Shown here piece by piece: positions 9,039 to 17,725 of a stretch of 64,000 nucleotides of DNA. A program made the translations under genes and the position numbers. Origin of the DNA: a virus; the IMG/VR virus record IMGVR_UViG_3300042314_000177, positions 1 through 64,000 of that record. One strand, 5' to 3'. The notes under the pieces were generated by a model, which saw nothing but the letters and a program-made list of their open reading frames with translations, did no database searches and was not told the origin of the DNA. Position 1 is the stretch's first letter. The number at the start of each line of letters is the position of its first letter.

Positions 9039-9340
9039 TAGAAGCCTTCGCCTGGAATGATGTGAAGCGAACCACCGCCAGCAGGGGCGATGTATGCAAT
9101 CCGATCATAATCCAAAAACTTGCTGATGGTGACCTGACCGTTTGGCGGAACAAGATAGTCAGCAGTCGTTGCAGCCAAGCCAGCGCCAGTTCCAACGCGC
9201 ACAAAGCACTCAACCGAATTGCGGCTGGTAATGCAAAGGGTAGTCACGTTAGCACCGAACACAGAGTTCGCACTTGTGCTGCCAGGGGTTACGGCAATAG
9301 CTTGTCCGTAAGCTGGGGCGAATGTTCTGATATTATCCAT
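9038..9340 (-). CDS. Conserved structural-cassette protein (100 aa)
   Basis: The product is 100 residues and predicted beta-rich (ITSRNSVECFVRVGTGAG, YLVPPNGQVTISKFLDYDR). It is nearly identical to 44536-44838. It lies between the DUF6321-like gene and the 44-residue gene and shares a TAATG junction with the latter. It is probably a small head or decoration component; no family recognised. Confidence 0.6.
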   Translation of the reverse strand: MDNIRTFAPAYGQAIAVTPGSTSANSVFGANVTTLCITSRNSVECFVRVGTGAGLAATTADYLVPPNGQVTISKFLDYDRIAYIAPAGGGSLHIIPGEGF

Positions 9341-9352
9341 AAATCAATTCCT

Positions 9353-9634
9353 TTACCACTTAATCTTGTCCGACCAGAAGGCCGCGCTCATTTTGCCCTT
9401 AGCTATATTCTTTGCGTGTCTAGCCTTAAATGATGCGCGGCGCTTCTTGTTAGATTCGCTTTCGCCCTTGCTGGCAGGAGAACCCATAACGCCCTGTTGC
9501 CCAAAACGGATTGTCCTGATCTTATCGCCTTCTTTGGCGACCACAACGTGCGACTTCTTCGGATGCGATGGTGTGCGCTTTGGTTTGTTATAACCAGCGA
9601 CACCAGCACGAGTAAGGCGCGAATCCTTTTTCAC
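9353..9634 (-). CDS. DUF6321-like small basic protein
   Basis: The product is 93 residues and strongly basic. MKKDSRLTRAGVAGYNKPKR, HPKKSHVVVAKEGDK and RFGQQGVMGS match the DUF6321 pattern found in many marine and freshwater phages. Its charge suggests contact with DNA or RNA. It is nearly identical to 44851-45132. Confidence 0.65.
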   Translation of the reverse strand: MKKDSRLTRAGVAGYNKPKRTPSHPKKSHVVVAKEGDKIRTIRFGQQGVMGSPASKGESESNKKRRASFKARHAKNIAKGKMSAAFWSDKIKW

Positions 9635-9643
9635 TTGGACAGC

Positions 9644-9766
9644 TTACTTCTTTTTCTTCTTGGCTTTGGTCATTGTCATTGCCTTGCCAGCTTTAGCGGC
9701 GGCTTTCTTAGCCATCGCCATACCTTTTGCATCGTAGCTGAACTTTTTTCCACCGACCATTGGCAT
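9644..9766 (-). CDS. Lys/Ala-rich peptide (40 aa)
   Basis: The frame encodes MPMVGGKKFSYDAKGM followed by Lys/Ala repeats, ending KAKKKKK. An AGGAG ribosome binding site precedes the ATG. The equivalent at 45151-45273 has the same length and almost the same sequence. The extreme basicity suggests nucleic-acid binding or packaging with DNA. Family unknown. Confidence 0.6.
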   Translation of the reverse strand: MPMVGGKKFSYDAKGMAMAKKAAAKAGKAMTMTKAKKKKK

Positions 9767-9779
9767 TTCAATTCTCCTA

Positions 9780-10967
9780 TTAGAAAGTTACGTAAAGATT
9801 AAACGCTTCAAGGCGCATCAGGTTATTCGCAGTCGCTGGCTTTGCAGTGATTGTAAATGTCTGATCCTGTGTAGTGTCAACGCTCAAGAACACGTTGGCA
9901 CCAGTCGATAGGCCATGACCTATAGAAGTTGTTGAGTTGCTGACAACTTGTGAGCCACCACGATTGTATAGTAGCTTCTGAACAGACGCGCTGGTGTTGT
10001 TTGCCGCAGCAGCAGCCAAGAGAACGCCGCCGCCATATGTCATGCCCAAGGTTTTAACTGTAGCGTTATTGGTCAACGTGAACAGAGCGTCAATCTCCAT
10101 GCCGCCACCAACGCCCATTGACCAGCCAGGGACTGTGACGGATGCTAGAGTAATTTCGGTGTTAGCTACAGCAACAACTGCAACGCCGTACCAAACAAGA
10201 GCAGTTTGTGTGCCAGACTGCGTACCGCTGGTGGTGACTGCTGCGCCTCCTGCTGATGTGGACACGGTGAAGGTGTTGGCTGAAAGCACTTCCTTCACAT
10301 AGTATGTGGTGTTGATAGCCAATCCGGTAGGCAATGCACCAGTAGTGGTGAAACGGATAGTGTCATTTACTGATCGGCCATGTGCTGCCCAAGTCACTAC
10401 GCCAGGTGCAGCAATGCTAATCGTTACAGTTGACGAAACGTAAGGTAGGTCGATTGTTACCTCCTCAGTATCTGTATCAGCGTCTACAACTTCATAAAAG
10501 CCTGTGGTCGCCGTCCCACCTGTCCAAGTGATATACAGGCTCGCGCCTTGCGAAACTGCATTGGTGAGGCCATGAACGCCAGCACTTACCAATTTAACAT
10601 CACCCGCGTTATCCGCATAGGTGAGCGTAACAAAGGTAGCGGCTGGCTCAACTAAAGCAACAGCCTCAAGGCTACCGATTGTCAATAGCGGGAAGTCACG
10701 CAAAGAAGGTTGAGCGCCTACGTCATATTGCGCTGTTGACTCAAGTCCGCTGGTAATACGCACAGTGCGATCAACAGGATATGGGCCAAACATCTGTGCG
10801 CTGTTAGAAAGCGAAGCGATCTGGGTGTAGGATTCATAGCTTGCTGGGCCAATTGGCTCAAGCGATACAGTTGTGGCATCGTTACCTACATTCCCAATGC
10901 TGATATATTGACCAGCAGGAACAAGGACGTCTGTAATAGTCTGAGTAAGACCTGGTTGAATAATCAT
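9780..10967 (-). CDS. Beta-rich structural protein (395 aa)
   Basis: The product is 395 residues, rich in Thr, Ser, Val and Gly, with an N-terminal MIIQPGLTQTITDVLVPAGQ segment. The middle contains a repeated fibre-like stretch (GLAINTTYYVKEVLSANTF). This suggests a head fibre or decoration protein with Ig-like or beta-sandwich domains. It lies in the extra cassette between gp4 and gp10. The unit B copy (45287-46474) has the same length and long exact DNA stretches. Confidence 0.55.
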   Translation of the reverse strand: MIIQPGLTQTITDVLVPAGQYISIGNVGNDATTVSLEPIGPASYESYTQIASLSNSAQMFGPYPVDRTVRITSGLESTAQYDVGAQPSLRDFPLLTIGSLEAVALVEPAATFVTLTYADNAGDVKLVSAGVHGLTNAVSQGASLYITWTGGTATTGFYEVVDADTDTEEVTIDLPYVSSTVTISIAAPGVVTWAAHGRSVNDTIRFTTTGALPTGLAINTTYYVKEVLSANTFTVSTSAGGAAVTTSGTQSGTQTALVWYGVAVVAVANTEITLASVTVPGWSMGVGGGMEIDALFTLTNNATVKTLGMTYGGGVLLAAAAANNTSASVQKLLYNRGGSQVVSNSTTSIGHGLSTGANVFLSVDTTQDQTFTITAKPATANNLMRLEAFNLYVTF

Positions 10968-10993
10968 TTCAAAGTTCCCCTAACGAATTAGAA

Positions 10994-11320
10994 TTAGCCC
11001 ACGAACCAGCTAGTGCCATTGCTGAACACTGGAACTTGGTTTGAACCACCACCAGCAGCGGCAGCGTTGAAGGTTGTTGTGTTGCAGTTTGTGATGAACG
11101 CACGCGCACCAGCATTGCCAACAGCGTTAGGCAACTGGTCAAAGCGCACAGGCGTTGTCTGCACCGACGAACAAGTGACAGCGCCAAAGTTTACCTGAAT
11201 GTATTCAATAAGCGTTGTGACAGAGCAACGACGAGCGTCACCTTGGTTGGTTACGAACAGCGGTAACTGATCTCCACCATGAACCTGTGTTACGGTTGGA
11301 AGCTGATTAATTGTAGGCAT
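10994..11320 (-). CDS. Small virion protein (108 aa)
   Basis: The product is 108 residues beginning MPTINQLPTVTQVHGGDQLP. Short proteins that start this way sit near fibre genes in related phages, and the start resembles that of the fibre protein at 32083-32958. It follows gp4 by three bases. The copy at 46500-46826 shares the N-terminal 50 residues but differs in the middle. Probably structural. Confidence 0.5.
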   Translation of the reverse strand: MPTINQLPTVTQVHGGDQLPLFVTNQGDARRCSVTTLIEYIQVNFGAVTCSSVQTTPVRFDQLPNAVGNAGARAFITNCNTTTFNAAAAGGGSNQVPVFSNGTSWFVG

Positions 11321-11323
11321 GGT

Positions 11324-11803
11324 TTAACTCCATTCAAATGGGCCATCAGGCCCTGCATTTAGAGGATCGTAAGGAATCTGGACGAAAGGATTATCCCAGC
11401 GCCAAGGCTTGTTGCCCTGACCTAATGGCATTGTTGATGGAAGTTGTTGTTCAAGCGGGAATGTAGCACGTTGCAGCAATACATTGTAAGCGCCCTTAGC
11501 CGATACCTTAGTGTCAGGAGATACGGCCTTGCCGTAGCCAGGGGCAATCCGAATGGCTAGGTTGGTGATGATAGCTTCCCATGCGCTGTCAGGCACATTG
11601 GTTTCTGTATCCAGGTCGCTGTCTTGTGGGCTGCTTGGCATTGCATAGCCAAGACGGATGCCAGCAGCATTCCATTCAGCAATCATGGAATCTAAACGGC
11701 GCAAAGCAGCCTCTAGCTGTTCAGGCTGAAGGTCAAATACGTAATCTGCCATGCCAATTTCTTCAAAGGCTGACGTTACGAACTGGCGCTTTGTGTAACC
11801 CAT
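11324..11803 (-). CDS. Head completion / tail accessory protein, P22 gp4-like
   Basis: The product is 159 residues (P22 gp4 has 166). MGYTKRQFVTSAFEEIGMAD and LQPEQLEAALRRLDSMIAEW fit the gp4 tail accessory factor family, which assembles under the portal as the first tail component. Nearly identical to 46830-47309. No muramidase motif could be confirmed by eye. Confidence 0.8.
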   Translation of the reverse strand: MGYTKRQFVTSAFEEIGMADYVFDLQPEQLEAALRRLDSMIAEWNAAGIRLGYAMPSSPQDSDLDTETNVPDSAWEAIITNLAIRIAPGYGKAVSPDTKVSAKGAYNVLLQRATFPLEQQLPSTMPLGQGNKPWRWDNPFVQIPYDPLNAGPDGPFEWS

Positions 11804-11804
11804 T

Positions 11805-11862
11805 TAAACCTCCAAGTTCAATGCGCTGCCTTATATCAGAAAATAACGCATTAAACGAATAA
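11805..11862 (-). pseudogene. Remnant of the 105-aa gene present in unit B
   Basis: In unit B a 105-residue gene (47311-47628) lies between gp4 and the small basic genes. In unit A only about 60 bp of similar sequence remains: TTATATCAGAA and GCATTAAACGA align with the codons for the unit B C-terminus. No open frame connects to a start. It reads as a deletion scar. Confidence 0.45.
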
Positions 11863-12039
11863 CTATTTCTTCTTCGCCTTAACTGGCTTTGCAGTCTTTG
11901 CAGACGCAATGAAGGCAGCTTTTGTCGGCGCACCCTTGCTGCCAACTTTCCGCATACGCTCTGGTGTTTTGCCAGCAGCCTTCTGCGCCTTGATGCGCTT
12001 ACGCTTCGCATTGATATTTGCGTACAGGCCCATCTTCAT
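11863..12039 (-). CDS. Lys/Arg-rich small protein (58 aa)
   Basis: The frame starts MKMGLYANINAKRKRIKAQK and ends KAKKK. About a third of its residues are basic. Its ATG overlaps the stop of the upstream DUF6496-like gene (ATGA). The copy at 47625-47801 has the same length. Likely a DNA- or RNA-binding accessory of the head cassette; function unknown. Confidence 0.6.
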   Translation of the reverse strand: MKMGLYANINAKRKRIKAQKAAGKTPERMRKVGSKGAPTKAAFIASAKTAKPVKAKKK

Positions 12040-12209
12040 TTCTTTGCCTTCCGCTTAGGAGCCTTCGATGGCTTGCCTGCTTTCATTGCGGCTTCGCGTG
12101 CTACATTGAGCGCAATGGCGATGGCTTGCTTTTTAGGGCGACCAGCTTTTTCTTCCATCTTGATATTCTTGCCGATGCTTGCGCGGCTAAAACCTTTTTT
12201 CAATGGCAT
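12036..12209 (-). CDS. DUF6496-like small basic protein (57 aa)
   Basis: The frame encodes MPLKKGFSRASIGKNIKMEE, then RPKKQAIAIALNVAREA, matching DUF6496 proteins common near phage coat genes. AGGAG precedes the ATG. It is the first gene after the coat protein hairpin. The unit B copy is at 47798-47971. Role unknown. Confidence 0.6.
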   Translation of the reverse strand: MPLKKGFSRASIGKNIKMEEKAGRPKKQAIAIALNVAREAAMKAGKPSKAPKRKAKK

Positions 12210-12232
12210 TGGTTCTCTCCTTAAAGGAAAGA

Positions 12233-12254
12233 GGGGGAAGCCGAAGCCTCCCCC
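12233..12254 (-). terminator. UUCG-tetraloop hairpin downstream of coat gene
   Basis: On the minus strand the sequence reads GGGGGAGGC-TTCG-GCTTCCCCC, a 9-bp stem with one G-U pair and a C(UUCG)G loop. It stands 7 bases after the coat stop codon. The U-tract after it is weak (TCTTTCC), so it may act as a partial terminator or a 3-prime stabiliser. The unit B hairpin changes two pairs but keeps the stem. Confidence 0.6.
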
Positions 12255-12261
12255 ATCTCTA

Positions 12262-13536
12262 TTATACTTGGTTGAAAAGCAGGATGCCTGCCATTTCTGG
12301 GTTCGTCATTACCACACCATACAGTGTGTCCAGCGTGTAAAGCGTCTGGAAGGTCAGTGGATCGAACTTCTTGGTCATGACCAATTCGATGCCCTGATCT
12401 GTAGCAGCACGAAGAACGTCAACGCCAGCGCCATCTGGAACAGCATAACGACCTGGGAGGAGTTCAATCGAATCCTTGCGCCAGAACGGGTTGATGTTCG
12501 ATGCAGTGGTGTTGAGGAAGTTCAACGATGCAGTTGCCGAAGTCGATGCAACCTCAACGTTCTGATACTGAAGTTCAGCATCAGTTGGTGACGAGTTAGC
12601 GCCGATGATTGGCGGACTGATAACCATCGAAGTGCCATCAACAATTTCGATAACGCGGAAGGTCTTCAACTGACCTGTGCTGCGCTTCGTGATGTGATGA
12701 ACAGCTTCGATACCAGTGATCGTGAACGCATCGCCAGCAAGAATGCCAGTTGTCGAGGAGACAGTGACAGTCTGATAGCGGTTGTCTACGTTCAGAACGC
12801 CACCAACGTTGGTAACAGTTGCCTTTGGAACGTAACGAACTTGTGCGCCGTTGGTTGCAATCGTGCGTGTTGCCGAGTTTGCATTGCAACGGTTAGCGTA
12901 ATCAAGCTTGTAGGTTTCAAAGCCAGCTACTGGGCCAACATACGAACGCTCATACGCGTTTGCAGACTTGTTGCCAGTGAACGAACGAGTTGCGATCGCC
13001 AAGTTACCAGCCATGCCGTTGTAATCGCGGCTCGACAAAGCGAGGTAACGATCTTCAGCCATAACGCCCTGTTCGTTCATGATGCTGTCGCAAAGCGCGA
13101 TGTCATCATAATCGCCAGCAGCAGTTGCTACGTCAACAACAAGCGTACCCTGAGCAGCAGCCAAATCCATAACGGAAAGGTTGATGTCCGAAGCAAGTTT
13201 CTGCTTTGCAGCAGCGCCCAAACGATCTTCTTGCAATGCGTCACGAAGTTCCAAAGCATTCATTTCCCATGCCGAGCAAGGGCTGAAGCCCAAGGTCGAA
13301 GGAACAGAAAGCTGGGTCATCGTCGAAACACTAGAAGCAATCGAGCTGCCGATGGTACGTGTGAACGACTGAGCGATGTATGGTTGCGGACGCCACATGG
13401 TGTCACGAGCGCGTTCCATAGTTACGCCGTTGGTGTTGTAGATGTTGATGTTCTTTGACAGAATCAAAGCATCGTTGAAGCCTTCAAGAATGTTCTCAAA
13501 GGCAACAATTTCTTCTTTTGAAAAAGCGTTAGCCAT
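12262..13536 (-). CDS. Major capsid protein, P22 coat (gp5)-like
   Basis: The product is 424 residues (P22 gp5 has 430). It starts MANAFSKEEIVAFENILEGF and contains FSPCSAWEMNALELRDALQ and TLYTLDTLYGVVMTNPEMAG, consistent with the P22 coat HK97-fold family. It lies between scaffold and gp4. The copy at 48023-49297 matches over most of its length, with variation concentrated at about residues 220-330. It is followed by a strong hairpin. Confidence 0.9.
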   Translation of the reverse strand: MANAFSKEEIVAFENILEGFNDALILSKNINIYNTNGVTMERARDTMWRPQPYIAQSFTRTIGSSIASSVSTMTQLSVPSTLGFSPCSAWEMNALELRDALQEDRLGAAAKQKLASDINLSVMDLAAAQGTLVVDVATAAGDYDDIALCDSIMNEQGVMAEDRYLALSSRDYNGMAGNLAIATRSFTGNKSANAYERSYVGPVAGFETYKLDYANRCNANSATRTIATNGAQVRYVPKATVTNVGGVLNVDNRYQTVTVSSTTGILAGDAFTITGIEAVHHITKRSTGQLKTFRVIEIVDGTSMVISPPIIGANSSPTDAELQYQNVEVASTSATASLNFLNTTASNINPFWRKDSIELLPGRYAVPDGAGVDVLRAATDQGIELVMTKKFDPLTFQTLYTLDTLYGVVMTNPEMAGILLFNQV

Positions 13537-13553
13537 TATATTAACTCCAGAAT

Positions 13554-14411
13554 TTAGGTTTTCTTATTACGACGCTTATACTCCATGACCTTTGACAAGT
13601 CTCCGGTCTTCAGAGCTTCAGCGCGTAAGCGTTCAAGTTGTGAATCAATGGAACCAGACACACGCCCACCGCTTGTGGTGATTGTACGTTCTGGCGAGGT
13701 TGATGCCCTACGGTTTGTTACTTTCAACTGAGTCTCCAGTTTTGCTACCGCAAAGGCAAACTTTACGGGGTCGGTGATTGCTGCAAGTTCCTTAGCTCGC
13801 TTAGTGCTTTTGCCAATTGCGTAGATAAGCAAAGCAGGGTTGTCAGAGCCTTGTAGAACTATCCCTTGTTGCGTGACGTTGAACGTATCTAAAGCCGTTG
13901 CTTCAGCTTCGTCATAGTCACGCACCTTTAACGAAGATTTTGCCTTCGCATAGGAATCAAGCTTGTTCTGCCACGCCTTAGCTTCAGCGTCTTGCTGGGC
14001 TTTAGCATTGGCTTCGGCTGCATCGTATTCGCGTTTCTGCTCATACCAGTCAGCAAGCTTTTGTTCGTACTCGTCGGAATCATAATCGCAATTCTCAAGC
14101 GTTGGCTTTGCTACTAGTGCAACTGGTTTGGTCTCAGTTGCTGTGGTACTTAGCTTTGCTTCTAGTTCGCGTATCTTCCGCTCTTTTTCCCGATTTGATT
14201 TACGCAATTCACGCACCCAAGCAGGCGCACGAACTTCTTCATCTTGAGGTGGCGATTCCTCTCCGATAGATATTACGACTTCATCTTCGTCATCTTCTTC
14301 CTCATCATCATCCAGGTCGATGGAATTGGTCTCATCTTCTGCTTGGTCATTGATGTCTGTGTCGATGTCGATTGTTTCGATGTTGTCGTTATCCAGTTCT
14401 GCCGTTTTCAT
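13554..14411 (-). CDS. Scaffolding protein
   Basis: The product is 285 residues. The first 60 are very acidic (runs of Asp and Glu). A long Lys/Glu-rich coiled coil follows (REKERKIRELEAKL) and a basic C-terminus ends RRNKKT. This layout and the position between portal and coat match P22-type scaffolds, whose basic C-terminus binds coat. Homologue at 49328-50179. Confidence 0.8.
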   Translation of the reverse strand: MKTAELDNDNIETIDIDTDINDQAEDETNSIDLDDDEEEDDEDEVVISIGEESPPQDEEVRAPAWVRELRKSNREKERKIRELEAKLSTTATETKPVALVAKPTLENCDYDSDEYEQKLADWYEQKREYDAAEANAKAQQDAEAKAWQNKLDSYAKAKSSLKVRDYDEAEATALDTFNVTQQGIVLQGSDNPALLIYAIGKSTKRAKELAAITDPVKFAFAVAKLETQLKVTNRRASTSPERTITTSGGRVSGSIDSQLERLRAEALKTGDLSKVMEYKRRNKKT

Positions 14412-14428
14412 GTTTTAACCCCATTAAC

Positions 14429-16501
14429 TCACCCAAATTGTGTGGAGGGTGGAACCACATTCGTACTGGGTCGCAATGCTTCCCCAATCTTTTCAGCAGT
14501 CTCAATAGCCGACTTGCGCTGGTCAATGTCGATGTTTGAGATAGTCTCTGCTGTCTTAGCACGGGTTTCTTCCGATCGTGCCAAGGTATATTCAGTGTTA
14601 GCTTGTGCTTGGATAGCCTGAGCCTGTGACTTAGCGGCTTCGGCAAGCAAGTAAGCGGATTGCGGATCAGGCTGCACGTTTGCTTGTGCTTCCATCATCT
14701 GCTGTTGTTCTTCTTCCGTTGGCTGCAATACGCCCATCTGGACTAGCTGCTTGCGGAAGTATTCCTTGATGTCGCCAATGCCTTCGCCTTCCATGTTCAT
14801 GATAGCCATAGCTTGCAGAACCTGTTGGGTTGTCGGGTCGGTGGTAACTGCCATCATGCCTGTAAGCGCACGGACTGTAGCGTCACGGCGACTGCTCGAC
14901 GATGGGCCAACGTCTACTGCAACGTCAAACAAGGCATCGCCCAAGTTGTTTTCGTAAATCAGTTCGCCTGTTTCTTCGTCGATCTGTGGCTTCATCAGTT
15001 CAATCGAACCAACTTCTTCCATAGCGCCAATAGTCTTCATCTTGCGCTTTTCTTCAACGTAGATGTCTTTCGACATTGACAGCCATATCTCACCACAGCG
15101 CCGCACAGCCTTCGCCATGTTGCTCATGTAGATGAACGTCTGCATATCCAAGCGGGTCTGGATAAGCTCAACAGCCTTGCCGCTGATGCCGCTGACCATC
15201 TTGTCAGCTTGCTGGTTGTTACCCAGTATCTCAGCCATGTCTTGCTCAGTGATTTGAAGCAGTGCTGCCATCGCTGGCGGAATCTGTGCAGACTTGGTGT
15301 AAGCAACTGGGCCAGACGCTTGAGTCTCGCCATTTGGCCCTGTGATTGGATTGACTAGCAGGTAAGGATAGTTGCGTAGGTTATCCTCTGCCCACATGAC
15401 CTGATGGCCTGAGACTTGCTCTGGAACCAAGATAGGCTTTTCAATGGATGAAAGCGCACTGATCTCACCCAGCTTCGATAGCTGCATATTCTTCAGGCGC
15501 TGCGGGTCTTTGGCAAGGCGCACATGGCCCATGCAACGCTCAACGTTATCAACGAACCAACGCTTGCCATAGACAGGAACGATCGGAATATTCTTGCCAG
15601 CGATGTAGCCTTGGTCTTCAAGGATGCCGCCACCGCTCATGATATACTTACGGACGCGCTTCCGTTTAATACGCTTCTGGCGTACTTCTACCGTTCCAAC
15701 AGCAGCCAGAGTTTCCTCTAGCGTTTCGTCTGCGTCAAAGTCTGCTTGCGTGTAGCGTTCTTCTTCGCCTTGGATTGTCAGGAAGATTCGGACAGTCTCG
15801 CGGGTTTCCTCAACGCGGTAATACTCAGCCACGAACACAATGTCAGGCGTGTCCCAATCAAACTCATACTGGTGAATGATTTTGGGCCAGGTCGTTGGGT
15901 CATCATTCCATTCAGCTTTGTAAGCCTCATAGGTCATGGAATACAGAACGAAGCAATACTTAGCGTCGGCCTTGTCCTGGCGTTTTGCATCGATGTCAAA
16001 GAACACAGAGCTATCAGCGTCATAGATTGGTTCTATGCGGATGCGCTGGCGTTCGTCCTCATCGTTCTCATCATCTTCATAGGTAGTGCGTAAGCGCCAT
16101 GCGCCAAAGCCACCGCCAACTGCTTCCTCAAAAGCGTTGTCGTATGCTTCTTCTGCGCCGCTGTCCCGTTCGTCTGCACGATAGAGACCGTTGCACGTTT
16201 CTGTTAACTTGTCGTTTGCCTCGCCATCTTTGCTAACAAAGTCTACGGCAATGCGGTTATTACGATATTCGTTGATGATACGGATGACGCTAAGGTGAAT
16301 CTTGTTTACCTCAAAGCGTGGCTTGTTTTCGTATTGGTCACCGAGTGGGCCTTCCCACTGTGCGCCAGCGATGGAATAGAAACGCCTGTCTTGAAGGCAT
16401 TGTAGGCGCTCATCACGCACCGACGATTGAACGCGGTCGAACTCTACCATCGCCTGTTGATGGATGTTCGCAAACCTTTGTTCTCTATTCAGTCGAGCCA
16501 T
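14429..16501 (-). CDS. Portal protein, P22 gp1-like
   Basis: The product is 690 residues. It starts MARLNREQRFANIHQQAM and contains FEVNKIHLSVIRIINEYRNN, typical of P22-type portals (P22 gp1 has 725). The C-terminal 100 residues are Gln/Ala/Glu-rich and helical, corresponding to the barrel. It forms the dodecameric DNA channel and terminase docking site. It immediately follows the large terminase gene. About 95 percent similar to 50197-52269, with the extreme C-terminus variable. Confidence 0.92.
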   Translation of the reverse strand: MARLNREQRFANIHQQAMVEFDRVQSSVRDERLQCLQDRRFYSIAGAQWEGPLGDQYENKPRFEVNKIHLSVIRIINEYRNNRIAVDFVSKDGEANDKLTETCNGLYRADERDSGAEEAYDNAFEEAVGGGFGAWRLRTTYEDDENDEDERQRIRIEPIYDADSSVFFDIDAKRQDKADAKYCFVLYSMTYEAYKAEWNDDPTTWPKIIHQYEFDWDTPDIVFVAEYYRVEETRETVRIFLTIQGEEERYTQADFDADETLEETLAAVGTVEVRQKRIKRKRVRKYIMSGGGILEDQGYIAGKNIPIVPVYGKRWFVDNVERCMGHVRLAKDPQRLKNMQLSKLGEISALSSIEKPILVPEQVSGHQVMWAEDNLRNYPYLLVNPITGPNGETQASGPVAYTKSAQIPPAMAALLQITEQDMAEILGNNQQADKMVSGISGKAVELIQTRLDMQTFIYMSNMAKAVRRCGEIWLSMSKDIYVEEKRKMKTIGAMEEVGSIELMKPQIDEETGELIYENNLGDALFDVAVDVGPSSSSRRDATVRALTGMMAVTTDPTTQQVLQAMAIMNMEGEGIGDIKEYFRKQLVQMGVLQPTEEEQQQMMEAQANVQPDPQSAYLLAEAAKSQAQAIQAQANTEYTLARSEETRAKTAETISNIDIDQRKSAIETAEKIGEALRPSTNVVPPSTQFG

Positions 16502-17725
16502 TTACCACCTACTCACAGTTGCTAAAGGTTGCACATCGAAAGTCTTTGGAACGACTGCTCGACGGATGGCCTCACACGCATAACGTAGTGCGTCTATAAG
16601 GTGATTATCACGATCCGCAAGTATTGGCAAGATTTGTCCTGTCAAGGGGTCAGTTTTATAACTGTAGCACGTTAATTCGTCGATCGTGTGCTGGCAGCGA
16701 GGGTGGACAACGATGTCATATGACTTCAACCATTCGACGCCTTCCTCTACAGACTTAGGCCCTTTGACTGCCGCCATAATCTTTGGGAAGCCATGTTTAC
16801 GCATATGGCTGATGGTTTCAGGTCTGGCGCTATCAGCAACGATGGGCCACTTCTCAGAATCCGGCACAGTGAAGAACAGGTCTGGCGTGTCCATAATCTC
16901 ACAGCCAACGCGATAGGCTTCGTGATCGACATAGATTGTTCTGCCAATAACATGACAGCGGATTAGAACAGTCGGGTCAGATGCAAAGCCCCAGTCAGCG
17001 CCGAAGCGGTGCGTTGCGTCCTCTGGTGTATCGAAGTCCTCAATCTTCCAGTTGCGGAATACACGGGCTTCGCTGTTCGATGCGTAGCTTCCCAACCAAA
17101 CGTGCTTGTATTTGTCAGGGTCACGCTCTCGATCGTATTCCATCTCCGCTTTAAGCACATCAGGGAACCAAGGATTGTCTCGATAGTTTACCTGTGCAAC
17201 GATAGCGTCAGGTGGCGGATTCTCACCACGCAGCAGCATATCAATCGGGTCGGTGCTGTTCAGCGGGTTCCATGTGAACCATAGTTCGCTGTCTGGCTTA
17301 CGGATTGTTGGACGCAATAGGTCAAGTGAACGTTGCGATAGCGTCTGCGATTCCTCAACCCAAGCGCAGTCGTAACCTTCCAGCGACTTAATGGAGTCAG
17401 CGGTGTGGTTCTGCATCCCCTGGAAGATGATTAGGCCATCGCCATGCCGTGATTTAATCTGGGTTTCTTGAATCTCAAAGTAATCCTGAACACCAAGCTG
17501 TTCGATCTTTAGCTCCAGCAAACGCTTAACGGATTGCGCTAATGACTTCTGAATCTCGCGGACGCATACTGTTCTGCGCCGCTGATCCATAACGTGCGCT
17601 TCGATAACCATTTCCGCAAAGGCATGGCTCTTGCCTGAACCACGCCCACCATGTGCGCCCTTGTAGCGACTAGGCTTTAGGAATGGCTTAAACCATCGCG
17701 GGGTTTTAATCTTCAGCGTTGTCAT
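16502..17725 (-). CDS. terL: Large terminase subunit (PBSX/Terminase_3 type)
   Basis: The product is 407 residues. Walker A is GGRGSGKS (26-33) and Walker B is CAWVEE (120-125). Nuclease acidic residues fit GADWGF (D244), VADSARPE (D298) and DRDNHLIDALRY near 375-387. It cuts concatemers and pumps DNA into the prohead. It overlaps the small subunit gene by 20 bp. Almost identical to 52270-53493. Confidence 0.95.
   Translation of the reverse strand: MTTLKIKTPRWFKPFLKPSRYKGAHGGRGSGKSHAFAEMVIEAHVMDQRRRTVCVREIQKSLAQSVKRLLELKIEQLGVQDYFEIQETQIKSRHGDGLIIFQGMQNHTADSIKSLEGYDCAWVEESQTLSQRSLDLLRPTIRKPDSELWFTWNPLNSTDPIDMLLRGENPPPDAIVAQVNYRDNPWFPDVLKAEMEYDRERDPDKYKHVWLGSYASNSEARVFRNWKIEDFDTPEDATHRFGADWGFASDPTVLIRCHVIGRTIYVDHEAYRVGCEIMDTPDLFFTVPDSEKWPIVADSARPETISHMRKHGFPKIMAAVKGPKSVEEGVEWLKSYDIVVHPRCQHTIDELTCYSYKTDPLTGQILPILADRDNHLIDALRYACEAIRRAVVPKTFDVQPLATVSRW

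Noticed and set aside
12694-13458. Long open frame (254 codons) antisense to the coat gene
   Set aside because: In unit B the same antisense frame is broken into short pieces while the coat protein is conserved, so it is a shadow of coat codon usage.
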